43,819 bases of DNA, taken from NCBI GenBank assembly GCA_910585665.1, contig CAJUFI010000011.1, forward strand, positions 38,642-82,460. The letters are read 5' to 3'. The DNA comes from an uncultured Acetatifactor sp. GTDB taxonomy: Bacteria; Bacillota; Clostridia; Lachnospirales; Lachnospiraceae. This document shows, piece after piece, positions 7,827-16,092 of the stretch. Position numbers and translations under genes: made by a program. Each line of letters starts with the position of its first letter. Position 1 is the first letter of the stretch. Below the pieces are notes generated by a model that was not told the origin of the DNA, searched no databases, and saw nothing but the letters and a program-made list of their open reading frames with translations.

Positions 7827-7853
7827 TGTAACGAAACCTTTTCAAAACGGATA
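7827..7853 (+). promoter_or_regulatory. Possible ECF-type promoter of the sigma/anti-sigma pair
   Basis: TGTAAC (7827-7832), 15 bp, CGGATA (7848-7853). The AAC-containing -35 and CG-led -10 are typical of ECF sigma promoters, which are often autoregulated; no SigA-like promoter is seen nearby. It would give a leader of about 130 nt. Confidence 0.4.
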
Positions 7854-7989
7854 TAGCAAGTGAACGCGCGAAAGAACAGACCACTCCCGCGGAAAACACC
7901 GGCATCCCAAATCGGTTCCGGAAAGCATGCGCCGGGCAGAAGCCGCCGTGGAAGACCGAACAGACCCAAGGGAGCAGAAAGGAGGGGGC

Positions 7990-8454
7990 ATGGATGAGCT
8001 GTACAGGCAGTACTCACAGATTGTATACTATTTTCTGTACAAAAAATGTCAGGATTCCGCGCTGGCGGAAGACCTGATGCAGGAGACTTTCCTGAAAGCG
8101 CTGGAATGCCTGGACAATTATGACCACAGCTGCAAGCTTTCCACCTGGCTCTGCCAGATCGCCAAGCATCTGCTCTACCAGCACTGGACCAGGACCAACC
8201 GCGTGCAGCTGGAAGAATTGGACGAATGCCTGGAGTCCTCATGTGACACCGAACGGCAGGCCCTGGCGAACATCGAGCTGGCGGACGTCTGGGACAAACT
8301 GCAGGCCCTTCCCCCGGACACGCGGAAAACGGTAGAGCTGCGGGTGCTCAGCGGTCTGTCCTACCGGGAAATCGGAGAAATCCTCGGCAGAAGCGAGAAC
8401 TGGGCCCGGGTCACATTCTACCGCGCAAAGCTGTCTCTGATCGAGCCCGGTTAA
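7990..8454 (+). CDS. ECF-type RNA polymerase sigma factor
   Basis: Directs RNA polymerase to a stress or envelope regulon. The 154-aa protein has only regions 2 and 4, as in ECF sigmas: region 2 at about 3-70 (DLMQETFLKAL, then the KLSTWLCQIAKH stretch) and region 4 at about 100-150 (LPPDTRKTVELRVLSGLSYREIGEILG, the last part an HTH, then RVTFYRAK). Start ATG 7990 follows AAAGGAGGGGG. The following gene is a zf-HC2 membrane protein, its probable anti-sigma. A nested hairpin (8455-8495, TGCCGC with GCGGCA) in the 145-bp gap might tune the sigma to anti-sigma ratio. Confidence 0.9.
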   Translation: MDELYRQYSQIVYYFLYKKCQDSALAEDLMQETFLKALECLDNYDHSCKLSTWLCQIAKHLLYQHWTRTNRVQLEELDECLESSCDTERQALANIELADVWDKLQALPPDTRKTVELRVLSGLSYREIGEILGRSENWARVTFYRAKLSLIEPG

Positions 8455-8599
8455 TGCCGCCTGGCCTATCTGCACAGGCCAAAAAGACCGCGGCAGAAAG
8501 AAGACGCACCGCTCCAGTCCAAACCGTCTTCCGCTCATACAGGGGGCATTATGACGTATGCACATAAACGAATTTGCATTCTATATTAGGAGGAGAACC

Positions 8600-9424
8600 A
8601 TGGAACAGATGAACTGTGACATCATTAGAGATTTGATACCGTCTTATGTGGACGAAGTATGCTCCGAGTCCACGAAGCGCTGCGTGGAAGAGCATTTAGG
8701 CAGCTGCGGCGGGTGCCGCCAGATGCTGGAGACTTACAAAGGCCATTCCCTTTCCGGCCAAAAACTGGAGCAGAAGGAACTGGACAGCCTGAAAAAGATA
8801 AAGAACCGGATGAAGTTCCAGAATGCGGTCTGCTATATCATCCTGGTGTTTCTGCTTTACTGCGGGTTTGAGGTATTTTTTGCCAACCACATCAACTATG
8901 TCATCTTCTCTCACCCCGCCCTACTGTTCGTCATCTGCATCCTGGCGAACCTTCTGTTCAGCATAGGCTATAAATGCAGGACCCCTCTGGGAAAGGCGGA
9001 ATATCTGCTGGGAGCGGTGTCCTTTGTGCTGGATCTGTATTTCATCCTGCTTTTTCTGTACTTCGCGGCGCGCCTGAGGACCGCCACAGAAATCTCCCAG
9101 ACCATCTTGGGGATGGAACTGCAGAAGACGGGCCCTTTTCTGGAGCGGCAGATCATAGCCGCCTTTGTGGCACAAATCCTCTTCTTCATCTACAACCTGT
9201 GGTGCGTCATCCGGCGGGACAAAAACTGCAGCTGGCTGCTTTGCCTGAACATGACGGGGATTTTCCTGACCATAAACTATGACCTGTGGATGAAAGGCAT
9301 GGATAGTGTTGAAACGATGTGGCATTCCATCTTCACCGACACCCTGGAGATCGCCATTCCCGGCCTCATAGGCGTGGCGGCCAGCTTCCTGATCTCCAGG
9401 CATGTCCAAAAAAGAATCCTGTAG
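8600..9424 (+). CDS. Polytopic anti-sigma factor with zf-HC2 domain
   Basis: Probable membrane-bound inhibitor of the adjacent ECF sigma. The 274-aa protein starts with a zinc-binding anti-sigma (ZAS) domain: His32, Cys36 and Cys39 form the HxxxCxxC motif (HLGSCGGC), with further Cys at 6, 21 and 28. After a charged linker there are five or six hydrophobic segments (about 76-96, 100-122, 134-155, 185-205, 211-228 and 245-265). Typical RsiW-like proteins have one TM helix, so this is a polytopic variant. ATG 8600 was chosen because AGGAGGAGAACC precedes it directly; the frame is open to 8558. Confidence 0.82.
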   Translation: MEQMNCDIIRDLIPSYVDEVCSESTKRCVEEHLGSCGGCRQMLETYKGHSLSGQKLEQKELDSLKKIKNRMKFQNAVCYIILVFLLYCGFEVFFANHINYVIFSHPALLFVICILANLLFSIGYKCRTPLGKAEYLLGAVSFVLDLYFILLFLYFAARLRTATEISQTILGMELQKTGPFLERQIIAAFVAQILFFIYNLWCVIRRDKNCSWLLCLNMTGIFLTINYDLWMKGMDSVETMWHSIFTDTLEIAIPGLIGVAASFLISRHVQKRIL

Positions 9425-9451
9425 CGCTCATTTCCATCGGGGCAAAAATAT

Positions 9452-9488
9452 AGGGCTGTCGCAAACGCTTCTGCGGCAGCCCTTCTTT
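9452..9488 (+). terminator. Rho-independent terminator after the anti-sigma gene
   Basis: AGGGCTGTCGC (9452-9462) pairs with GCGGCAGCCCT (9473-9483) with one G-U pair, followed by TCTTT. It separates this plus-strand unit from convergent greA. Confidence 0.75.
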
Positions 9489-9568
9489 CGTCCATTTCCG
9501 GACCAGTCTTATTCTGACTTGCTTTTCGTCCGGCCTTTTCCGATTCTTCGCTTCCCTCCCTGTGTCCC

Positions 9569-10051
9569 TTAGCGGCTCCTCTGAATCTCCAGCACCTTAT
9601 AGCTGAAGACACCCGCGGCAGTCTCCACTTCCACGTTGTCGCCCACCTTGCAGCCAATCAGAGCCTTGCCCACAGGGCTTTCGTTGGAAATCTTGCCTTT
9701 CAGGCTGTCCGCCTCGGTGGAGCCTACAATCTTGTACTCCAGCTCCTCGCTGAATTCCATATCCAGCAGCTTCACCACGCAGCCGATGTTGATCTTGTCC
9801 AGGTCTACCTCGTCCTCTACCACCACTTCCGCATTCTTCAGAATCTTCTCCAGTTCCTCAATCCTGGCCTCGATGTCGCGCTGCTCATCTTTGGCGGCGT
9901 CGTACTCCGCGTTCTCAGACAGATCGCCCTGCTCTCTGGCCTCCTTGATCTTCTGGGCCACCTCCTGGCGCTTCACGACTTTCAGCTCATGCAATTCGTC
10001 CTCATATTTCCTGAGTCCTTCGTAAGTCAGAATATTTTTCTTCTCCTGCAT
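9569..10051 (-). CDS. greA: Transcription elongation factor GreA
   Basis: Rescues backtracked RNA polymerase by stimulating transcript cleavage. The 160-aa protein has the N-terminal coiled coil (residues 1-75) with the family motif AREQGDLSENAEYDAAK; its acidic tip carries the cleavage-stimulating residues. The C-terminal FKBP-like domain includes ISNESPVGKALIGCKVGD. The length matches the usual 158 or so. I start at ATG 10051 (MQEKKN); a TTG six bases upstream is only 4 bases from the AGGAAGGA box, while the ATG is about 10 away, so the start is slightly uncertain. It has its own consensus promoter. Confidence 0.95.
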   Translation of the reverse strand: MQEKKNILTYEGLRKYEDELHELKVVKRQEVAQKIKEAREQGDLSENAEYDAAKDEQRDIEARIEELEKILKNAEVVVEDEVDLDKINIGCVVKLLDMEFSEELEYKIVGSTEADSLKGKISNESPVGKALIGCKVGDNVEVETAAGVFSYKVLEIQRSR

Positions 10052-10187
10052 TTCCAATACATCCTTCCTGTTCTATTCTTTCTATGATTCAGATTTTCCG
10101 TTTTCTGTGTATTCTGTCATTCCCTTGCTGCCCGCCTGCCTCTCTGCCGCAATCCCCGACTATGAGAGACGGTTTATGCTTTTTATA

Positions 10188-10216
10188 AGTATACCTTTGT
10201 TTTCGGGCAGTGTCAA
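10188..10216 (-). promoter_or_regulatory. greA promoter
   Basis: Minus strand TTGACA (10216-10211), 17 bp, TATACT (10193-10188). The leader to greA would be about 130 nt. The remaining gap up to 10389 holds a short AGCGGA/TCCGCT palindrome (10278-10291) and no gene. Confidence 0.8.
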
Positions 10217-10389
10217 GATATCTGGCGAAATCATACAAAGACAATATTGTAGCCAATTTGCCTTTCCATTCACACGCCGAGCGGACATCCGCTAAGCCAG
10301 AAATCGTCCGCACACCACCCACGCCATCTGCGCCCCTTCCAGACCATCTCTAAACAGCCTTTGCCGACAGCGCCGTTACAATCCCAACA

Positions 10390-11637
10390 TCAGGGCACTA
10401 TAGGACAGACGCAGCGCTTCTGCACGGTCTTCCATTTCTCTTTCAGGGAGACGTACAGAATCCCCCCGCCCCTGGCGGCAATCCTGCGCCGCTTCTCCTC
10501 CACAGAGAACATATCCAGCCAGACGCTTCCCTTCGGGACATCCGAGACCGCCATATAAGCTTCCCCGGTAAAGTCCAGGACATTCACCGGCTGCCCGCAG
10601 ACAAGCCGCAGCCGTTTCAAAGCCGCCGCGCTCCCAAAAGGCTCCAGCATGATAGCCAGCCCGTATTCCGTGCAGAAATCCTCCACGAAGCCCTGCAGCT
10701 CCTCGTCACAGTCCTCCTCCGGCAGAATCCAGCGCAGGCTCTTCATTCTGCGGGCGCATGCCTCTATCACCTCGAACAGGCAGGGAGCCATCCCCAGTAT
10801 CACAAAATGGGGCTGCACCGCCTGCGGCAACAGCTGTTCCACCCAGAACCGCTGTGCATACCCCCGAAAGTCCTTTCCCTGGAAATGCCTCTCCCACAGC
10901 AGCGGAAGAATCGCCTCCGCCGCGCCAACATCCCCACGCCTGTCCGGAGATGCACCACCCTCCGCATGCCTGGCCGGAGAGGCCTCAGCCTCCCCACGCC
11001 TGGCCGGAGGGGCCTCACCACGCCTGGCCGGGGAGGCCTCAGCCGCCAGACTCTTACGAACGCTATCCTCATATACAAAATAGCAGTCCTTCCAGCCTTC
11101 GGCGAACTCCTCTATCTGTGCAGCCAGCCTGCCCATGGACATTTCCACTTCCGAAAGAATCTGCGCCCTGGCGGCAATCAGCCGTTCCCGCTCCTGCTCC
11201 CTGGCGGCCTCAAGCTCCTGCTCCCGCCTGACCTCCGCCCTGGCCTTCCGTCTCTGCCTCAGTGCCCTCAGCGGACGGAGCAGCCCCCATACACGACTGC
11301 CCTCTATATTCTCCATCCTTCCCTCGGAGCCGACTTCCGCTCCGAAGCATCCGCCCTCTGCAGCTGCCCTTCTTCCCCTGGAGCCGGCCTCCGCCGCCTC
11401 CGTTCCTCCCATAGAGCCGCCGACCTCTCCCGAATGGCCGCTCCCTCTCCGGCGTCTGTCTTCCCCGGCACGGCTGCCTCCTACAGGATATCCCTTCGCC
11501 GCCAGCTTTTTCCCAAACCATTCCTCCCTGCCCACATCCAGCCCCACCCGTATCAGCAGGTAAGTCTTCAGCCCCACAGGCTCGGCTTCCGGCGCTTCCG
11601 CACCTCTTTTTTTATAAAAATATACAATCGTGTCCAT
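10390..11637 (-). CDS. Unknown protein with a degenerate repeat linker
   Basis: I do not recognise this 415-aa protein. Residues 1-40 look folded (DTIVYFYKK, TYLLIRVGLDVG), 50-105 are Gly/Arg-rich and probably disordered, 120-190 form an Arg/Glu/Gln-rich helix that looks like a coiled coil, and 190-235 consist of SPARRGEA-like repeats. The C-terminal 180 residues are a compact alpha/beta-like domain (HFVILGMAPCLFEVIEACARR, NVLDFTGEAYMAVSDVP). It starts 18 bp after dusB with no convincing ribosome binding site, so it may be translationally coupled. The repeats at DNA level are listed separately. The reading frame is intact and the C-terminal domain looks selected, so I regard it as real. Confidence 0.65.
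   Translation of the reverse strand: MDTIVYFYKKRGAEAPEAEPVGLKTYLLIRVGLDVGREEWFGKKLAAKGYPVGGSRAGEDRRRRGSGHSGEVGGSMGGTEAAEAGSRGRRAAAEGGCFGAEVGSEGRMENIEGSRVWGLLRPLRALRQRRKARAEVRREQELEAAREQERERLIAARAQILSEVEMSMGRLAAQIEEFAEGWKDCYFVYEDSVRKSLAAEASPARRGEAPPARRGEAEASPARHAEGGASPDRRGDVGAAEAILPLLWERHFQGKDFRGYAQRFWVEQLLPQAVQPHFVILGMAPCLFEVIEACARRMKSLRWILPEEDCDEELQGFVEDFCTEYGLAIMLEPFGSAAALKRLRLVCGQPVNVLDFTGEAYMAVSDVPKGSVWLDMFSVEEKRRRIAARGGGILYVSLKEKWKTVQKRCVCPIVP
10933..11046. repeat. Imperfect minisatellite inside the unknown gene
   Basis: Four imperfect units beginning CACGCCTG or CATGCCTG, spaced 30, 30 and 24 bp, each containing GCCTGGCCGGAG or a close variant. Unit lengths are multiples of three, so the repeat expands the protein by SPARRGEA-like blocks without breaking the frame. 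Confidence 0.7.
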
Positions 11638-11655
11638 GCCACAATATATGCGGCT

Positions 11656-12621
11656 TCATCCAAAAATAGTCTCCACCCCCGCAATCAGTTCCCCAAAAGT
11701 CTCCATGGAATTGATCGTCTGGCGGAACCGGGCGGAGTGGGGCATGCCTGCCGTGTACCAGGCCAGGTGCTTGCGCATCTCCCGCACCCCGGTATACTCC
11801 CCCTTGGTCCTCAGCTGCAGATCCGCGTGTTCCAGCACCATCCGTTTCTTCTTCTGCCTGTCCGGCGGCTCCGGCACGCTCCCGGTCTCCAGGAACGCCA
11901 CAGTATCCCGGAATATCCACGGGTTCCCCTGGGCCGCCCGGCCAATCATGACGCCGTCACAGCCGGTCTGCTCCAACAGCGCCTTCGCGGCCCTGGGGCT
12001 GTCCACGTCCCCGTTGCCGATGACCGGAATCTTCACTGCCTGCTTCACCTGCCTGATGATATCCCAGTCCGCCCGGCCGCTGTAATACTGCTCCCTGGTC
12101 CGCCCGTGCACCGCTATGGCCGCCACACCGCACCCTTCCGCTATCCTGGCGATCTCCACCGCGTTGCAGCAGGATTCGTTGAACCCTTTTCGAATTTTTA
12201 CTGTCACAGGCTTGTCCACGGCCCGCACCAGCCCGGAGAGAATCTCCTCGACCAGCTTCGGCTCCTTCATCAAGGCAGAGCCCTCCCCGTTGTTCACCAC
12301 CTTCGGCACCGGACAGCCCATATTGAAATCCAGGATGGAAAAAGGGCGCTCCTCGATGCGTTTGGCCATCTCCGCAAGAATCTTCGGGTCAGAGCCGAAC
12401 AGCTGCAGCGATGCAGGCACCTCCTGGGGATGGATGGCCAGAAGCTCCTCTGTGTTCTTATTGTTGTAATAGATGGCCTTGGCGCTGACCATTTCCATGC
12501 ACACCAGCCCGGCCCCCGCCCTTCTGCACAGCAGGCGGAACGCCAGGTCCGTCACCCCCGCCATGGGAGCCAAAATCACGTTATTCTCCAAAACCACGTC
12601 GCCAATCTTCAGTTTCCCCAT
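11656..12621 (-). CDS. dusB: tRNA dihydrouridine synthase
   Basis: FMN- and NADPH-dependent reduction of specific uridines in tRNA to dihydrouridine. The 321-aa TIM-barrel protein has APMAGVTD at residues 18-25, the catalytic Cys103 in NMGCPVPKV, TVKIRKG, AIAVHGRTREQ, VIGNGDV and DGVMIGRAAQGNPW, all diagnostic of Dus. DusB type is suggested by the motif set and by the single dus gene usual in Firmicutes. It lies 46 bp after coaX and 18 bp before the unknown repeat protein, in a run that starts at argF. Confidence 0.94.
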   Translation of the reverse strand: MGKLKIGDVVLENNVILAPMAGVTDLAFRLLCRRAGAGLVCMEMVSAKAIYYNNKNTEELLAIHPQEVPASLQLFGSDPKILAEMAKRIEERPFSILDFNMGCPVPKVVNNGEGSALMKEPKLVEEILSGLVRAVDKPVTVKIRKGFNESCCNAVEIARIAEGCGVAAIAVHGRTREQYYSGRADWDIIRQVKQAVKIPVIGNGDVDSPRAAKALLEQTGCDGVMIGRAAQGNPWIFRDTVAFLETGSVPEPPDRQKKKRMVLEHADLQLRTKGEYTGVREMRKHLAWYTAGMPHSARFRQTINSMETFGELIAGVETIFG

Positions 12622-12667
12622 ACCGTCCTTCTCCTCGGGCCTCCGCCTTCCTTTCCTGTTCTACGTC

Positions 12668-13441
12668 CTAGGACTTTCTGTTCTTTTCATAGATGATGCG
12701 CAGGCCCTCCAGCGTCAGGTAGCTGTCATAGATGTCGATGGCCTCCGTCTCCTCCGCAATCAGCCGCCCCAGGCCGCCGGTTGCCACCACCTTCAGCTGC
12801 TTCAGGCCGCTCTCTTCCTTCACCTTTTTGATGATGTACTCCGTCTGGCCGATTTGGCCGTACACCAGCCCCGCCTGCATGCTGCTGATGGTCTCCTGGG
12901 CAAGGATGGACCTGGGCTTCCGGATCTCTATCTTTGGCAGCTTGGCGGCCTGGGTCCACAGGGCCTCCGAACTGATGCGCATGCCCGGCGCCGTGATCCC
13001 CGCCGCGAACTCGCCCTTCTCCGTAATCAGGTCATATGTGGTGGCCGTGCCGAAATCCAGCACCAGCACCGGGCCGCCGTATTTTTCATAGGCAGCCACC
13101 GCGTCCACAATCCGATCCGCCCCGATGGCCCTGGGATCCTCCGTGACGATGCGGATGCCCGTCTTCACCCCCGGCCCCACGCTCATGGGCCTCGTCCTGG
13201 TATAGCGGACCAGCGCCCCCTTCAGCGAGTGCATCACGTCCGGCACCACGCTGGCCACGATGGAACCCTCCAGGCCGTCCGCCTCGATTCCACGGTTCTT
13301 CAACATCTGGGTGAGCAGGACTCCGTATTCATCGGATGTCCTGGGCAGCTTGGTCGTGATGCGGAAAGTGGCCAGCAGCTCCTCCCCGTCGTAGACGCCC
13401 AGCGTCATATTCGTATTGCCCACATCAATCACTAATATCAT
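12668..13441 (-). CDS. coaX: Type III pantothenate kinase
   Basis: First step of CoA biosynthesis, ATP-dependent phosphorylation of pantothenate. The 257-aa protein belongs to the ASKHA fold: DVGNTNMTLGV at residues 6-16 (phosphate 1 loop), the GADRIVDAVAAY motif, DFGTATTYDLI (phosphate 2) and a GGLGRLIAEE C-terminal motif. Type III enzymes resist CoA feedback and need a monovalent cation (family knowledge). Its neighbour BirA, the biotin ligase and possible biotin repressor, makes this a cofactor-related run. Confidence 0.95.
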   Translation of the reverse strand: MILVIDVGNTNMTLGVYDGEELLATFRITTKLPRTSDEYGVLLTQMLKNRGIEADGLEGSIVASVVPDVMHSLKGALVRYTRTRPMSVGPGVKTGIRIVTEDPRAIGADRIVDAVAAYEKYGGPVLVLDFGTATTYDLITEKGEFAAGITAPGMRISSEALWTQAAKLPKIEIRKPRSILAQETISSMQAGLVYGQIGQTEYIIKKVKEESGLKQLKVVATGGLGRLIAEETEAIDIYDSYLTLEGLRIIYEKNRKS

Positions 13442-13544
13442 ACCATACCCCTCTGTCTGTCAGCCAAAATCGCTTTTTCCATATCCCTCACCAAACCTGC
13501 TGCTCCATAACATCAATTCGGAACCACCTGATTGTGGACTGGCC

Positions 13545-13889
13545 TCATGACAAATATTCCGAAATATCCTCCTTCATGACGAATACCTTGTAATAAAGCT
13601 GCAGGGACTCCAACAGTTCCTGCCTCTGTCTCCTTATCTCGGACACCAGCAGGCCGCTGCTGACTTCATCGTAGGTGATATCGTCGTCATCGGCGTTGGT
13701 CTCCAGCACGATGCTCCCGTCCTCCTCGAAGGCTATGAGAAACACGCCCCCCACTTCCTCCGTGAACAACACGCACAGTATATGCAGTTCATCCTTGATA
13801 GATTCCGGGATGCCCTTGAACTGCTCATTGAAATAATATTTCTGCTCATAGGCATTGGCGCCGCACAGCACCGTATTCCTGCTCTCCAT
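13545..13889 (-). CDS. Conserved small protein between birA and coaX (DUF6145-like?)
   Basis: Function unknown. The 114-aa acidic protein (MESRNTVLCGANAYEQ start) has mixed alpha/beta character (ELHILCVLFTEEVGGVFLIAFEEDGSIVLET), an acidic NADDDD patch and a C-terminal helical half (LLVSEIRRQRQELLESLQLYYKVF). I associate this birA-coaX neighbour with the Lachnospiraceae family DUF6145, but only from memory. The ATG at 13889 has AAAGGA at 8 bases; an upstream ATG at 13907 is too close to its own box. It begins 53 bp after birA and ends 103 bp before coaX. Confidence 0.7.
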   Translation of the reverse strand: MESRNTVLCGANAYEQKYYFNEQFKGIPESIKDELHILCVLFTEEVGGVFLIAFEEDGSIVLETNADDDDITYDEVSSGLLVSEIRRQRQELLESLQLYYKVFVMKEDISEYLS

Positions 13890-13942
13890 CCGCACTTTCC
13901 TTTCCATCCGTCCTTTTCCGGACAGCCAATCCCGCGCTCCGG

Positions 13943-14923
13943 TCAGACATACCCGTAGATGCCCCGCACGGACACCTCCCCGGCATATACCGCCTCCACC
14001 GTGCCGTCCTCCCGCTCCACCAGCAGCTCTCCGGTACTGTTGATGCCTCTGGATATGCCCCGGAATTCCCCTTTCGGATCCAGCACCCGCACCTCTCCGT
14101 CCCGGCCTGCCAGCAGCTCGTTATAGGTCTCCAAAAACCCCTCAAGGTTTCCGTCCCTCCGGAATATATCGTAATACCGTTCAAATATACCCATCACATT
14201 GGCAATCAGGCGCGCCCTGGACACAGGCTTCGCGCACTCCTGTTCCAGGCAGATAGCCATATCCGCTATCTCCGGCACGAATTCCTGCCGCTTCACATTG
14301 ATGCCCACGCCCATGACGATATAGTGGATGAAATCCCGCTCCGTGCTCATCTCCGCCAGCATGCCGCAGACCTTCCGGCCCTTTATCACGATGTCATTGG
14401 GCCACTTCACACGGGCCTCCACCCCGCAGGTCTCCCGGATACCCTCCGCCACGGCCAGCCCCATGACCAGCGTCACCATGGAAGCCATCTCCACCGGAAA
14501 CTCCGGCTTCAATATCAGGGTAAAGTACGCGTTCATCCCCGCCGGACTGCTCCAGGCCCGGCCCCTGCGCCCGCGTCCTGCCGTCTGCATGTCCGCCACC
14601 ACCAAAGCCCCCTGCGGCGCGCCGTTCTCCGCGTCCAGCTTCGCCTGAAGATTGGTTGACGGCAGCTCGTCATAATAACAGAGCGGATGTCCCGCCCATT
14701 TGGTGCCCATGCGGCTCTCCAGCTCATGCTGGCCGTATACTTCCTCCTCCGGCATCAACAGATATCCCCGGTTCTGCACCGCCTCGATGCGGTATCCCTC
14801 TTTCTTCAATTGCCCTATGGCTTTCCACACTGCCGTGCGGGAGACGCCGAAGCGCCCGCAGATCTCCTGCCCCGACACATAGTCCTCCCGCTCCCGCAAA
14901 AGCGCCAATATCTTAGCTTTCAT
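13943..14923 (-). CDS. birA: Bifunctional biotin-[acetyl-CoA-carboxylase] ligase / biotin repressor
   Basis: Attaches biotin to the carboxyl carrier protein via biotinyl-5'-AMP. The 326-aa protein has an N-terminal winged HTH (residues 1-60, GVSRTAVWKAIGQLKKEGY), so it may also repress biotin genes, then the catalytic domain with STNLQAK, the GRGRRGRAW adenylate-binding loop, KWPNDIVIKGRKVCG and GVGINV, and a C-terminal SH3-like domain (FRGISRGINSTGELLVE). Its substrate, the acetyl-CoA carboxylase carrier, serves the fatty acid pathway whose genes lie at the left of the window. It follows argF by 30 bp. Confidence 0.95.
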   Translation of the reverse strand: MKAKILALLREREDYVSGQEICGRFGVSRTAVWKAIGQLKKEGYRIEAVQNRGYLLMPEEEVYGQHELESRMGTKWAGHPLCYYDELPSTNLQAKLDAENGAPQGALVVADMQTAGRGRRGRAWSSPAGMNAYFTLILKPEFPVEMASMVTLVMGLAVAEGIRETCGVEARVKWPNDIVIKGRKVCGMLAEMSTERDFIHYIVMGVGINVKRQEFVPEIADMAICLEQECAKPVSRARLIANVMGIFERYYDIFRRDGNLEGFLETYNELLAGRDGEVRVLDPKGEFRGISRGINSTGELLVEREDGTVEAVYAGEVSVRGIYGYV

Positions 14924-14953
14924 CTCTTAACGCCCGTCCTGCCTGATAACATT

Positions 14954-15937
14954 TTACAGAGTAGCCAGCATCACAGCCTTGATGGTGTGCATCCGGTTCT
15001 CCGCCTCCTCGAACACCAGGGACTGAGGGGATTCGAACACCTCATCCGTGACCTCCATCTCCGTGATGCCGAAGCGCTCTCCCATCTGTGCGCCGATTTT
15101 GGTGTCCAGGTCGTGGAAGGCGGGCAGGCAGTGCATGAATATGGCCCCCTCCCCCGCATTCTCCATGACGGCGCGGTTCACCTGATAGGGGGAAAGCTCT
15201 CTGATCCGCTCCTCCCACACCTCGTCCGGCTCGCCCATGGACACCCACACATCGGTATAGATCACATCCGCTCCCTTCGTCCCCGCATCCACATCCTCCG
15301 TCAGCGTGACGCTGCCGCCGGTGCCCGCCGCAATCTCCCGGCACTGCGCCACCAGCGCCTCCTCCGGGAAATACTTTCGCGTGGTGCAGGCCGTGAAATG
15401 CATCCCCATCTTGGCGCAGGTCACCATCAGCGAGTTGCCCATGTTGTAGCGGGCATCCCCCATATAGGTCAGCCGGATGCCCTCCAGCCGCCCGAAATGC
15501 TCCTTGATGGTCAGAAGGTCCGCCAGCATCTGGGTGGGATGGAACTCATTGGTGAGCCCGTTCCACACAGGCACCTTGGCAAACCGGGCCAGCTCCTCCA
15601 CGATATCCTGGCCGAAGCCCCTGTACTCGATTCCTTCGAACATGCCCGACAGCACCCTGGCCGTGTCCGCGATGCTCTCCTTCTTGCCGATCTGGGAGCC
15701 AGCGGGATCCAGATAGGTGGTCCCCATCCCCAAATCATGGGCCGCCACCTCGAAAGCGCACCGGGTGCGGGTGCTGGTCTTCTCGAAAATCAGGGCCACA
15801 TTCTTGCCCCGCAGCCTGTCCACCAGAATCCCCTTCCTCTTCTTATCCTTCAGATCCGCCGCCAAATCCACCAGATATCCGATTTCCTCCGGCGTGAAAT
15901 CCAACAGCTTCAAAAAATCCCGTCCCTTCAAATCCAT
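14954..15937 (-). CDS. argF: Ornithine carbamoyltransferase
   Basis: Makes citrulline from ornithine and carbamoyl phosphate in arginine synthesis. The 327-aa protein has the carbamoyl-phosphate loop STRTR at 55-59, HPTQ at 133-136, the ornithine-specific SMGE at 233-236 and HCLP at 269-272 with the catalytic Cys. The SMG motif separates it from aspartate and acetylornithine transcarbamylases. The ATG at 15937 (MDLKGRDFLK) follows AGGATAAGGAA; an open frame to 16048 has no support. A single arg gene here could serve synthesis or arginine deiminase-type catabolism; no arcA or arcC is present. Confidence 0.95.
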   Translation of the reverse strand: MDLKGRDFLKLLDFTPEEIGYLVDLAADLKDKKRKGILVDRLRGKNVALIFEKTSTRTRCAFEVAAHDLGMGTTYLDPAGSQIGKKESIADTARVLSGMFEGIEYRGFGQDIVEELARFAKVPVWNGLTNEFHPTQMLADLLTIKEHFGRLEGIRLTYMGDARYNMGNSLMVTCAKMGMHFTACTTRKYFPEEALVAQCREIAAGTGGSVTLTEDVDAGTKGADVIYTDVWVSMGEPDEVWEERIRELSPYQVNRAVMENAGEGAIFMHCLPAFHDLDTKIGAQMGERFGITEMEVTDEVFESPQSLVFEEAENRMHTIKAVMLATL

Positions 15938-15973
15938 TTCCTTATCCTGCCTTTTCCGATTTATTTTTGACAA

Positions 15974-16021
15974 AACAGATACAGCCGCTTCCCGAGAGAA
16001 CCTTTCTCCAGAAACCGGCTG
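15974..16021 (-). terminator. Weak hairpin between the SPFH gene and argF
   Basis: CAGCCG (16021-16016 on the minus strand) can pair with CGGCTG (15987-15982), followed by TATCTGTTTTG. A second hairpin with GACAGC arms lies at about 16040-16075. These may end the NfeD-SPFH transcript. No clear argF promoter was found. Confidence 0.35.
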
Positions 16022-16092
16022 CATCCTCTGGCAGACAGCCACAGGCATCCTTCCGCCTGCGCTGTCCGTCTGCTGCTATGCCCCTATGGCAT

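Noticed and set aside
10278..10291. AGCGGA/TCCGCT palindrome in the greA-unknown gene gap as a terminator
   Set aside because: The loop is only two bases and no T-run follows on either strand.
10807..12696. Long plus-strand open frames opposite the unknown repeat gene and dusB
   Set aside because: They are antisense shadows caused by high GC; the His/Pro/Arg-rich product has no motifs while dusB is clearly coding on the minus strand.
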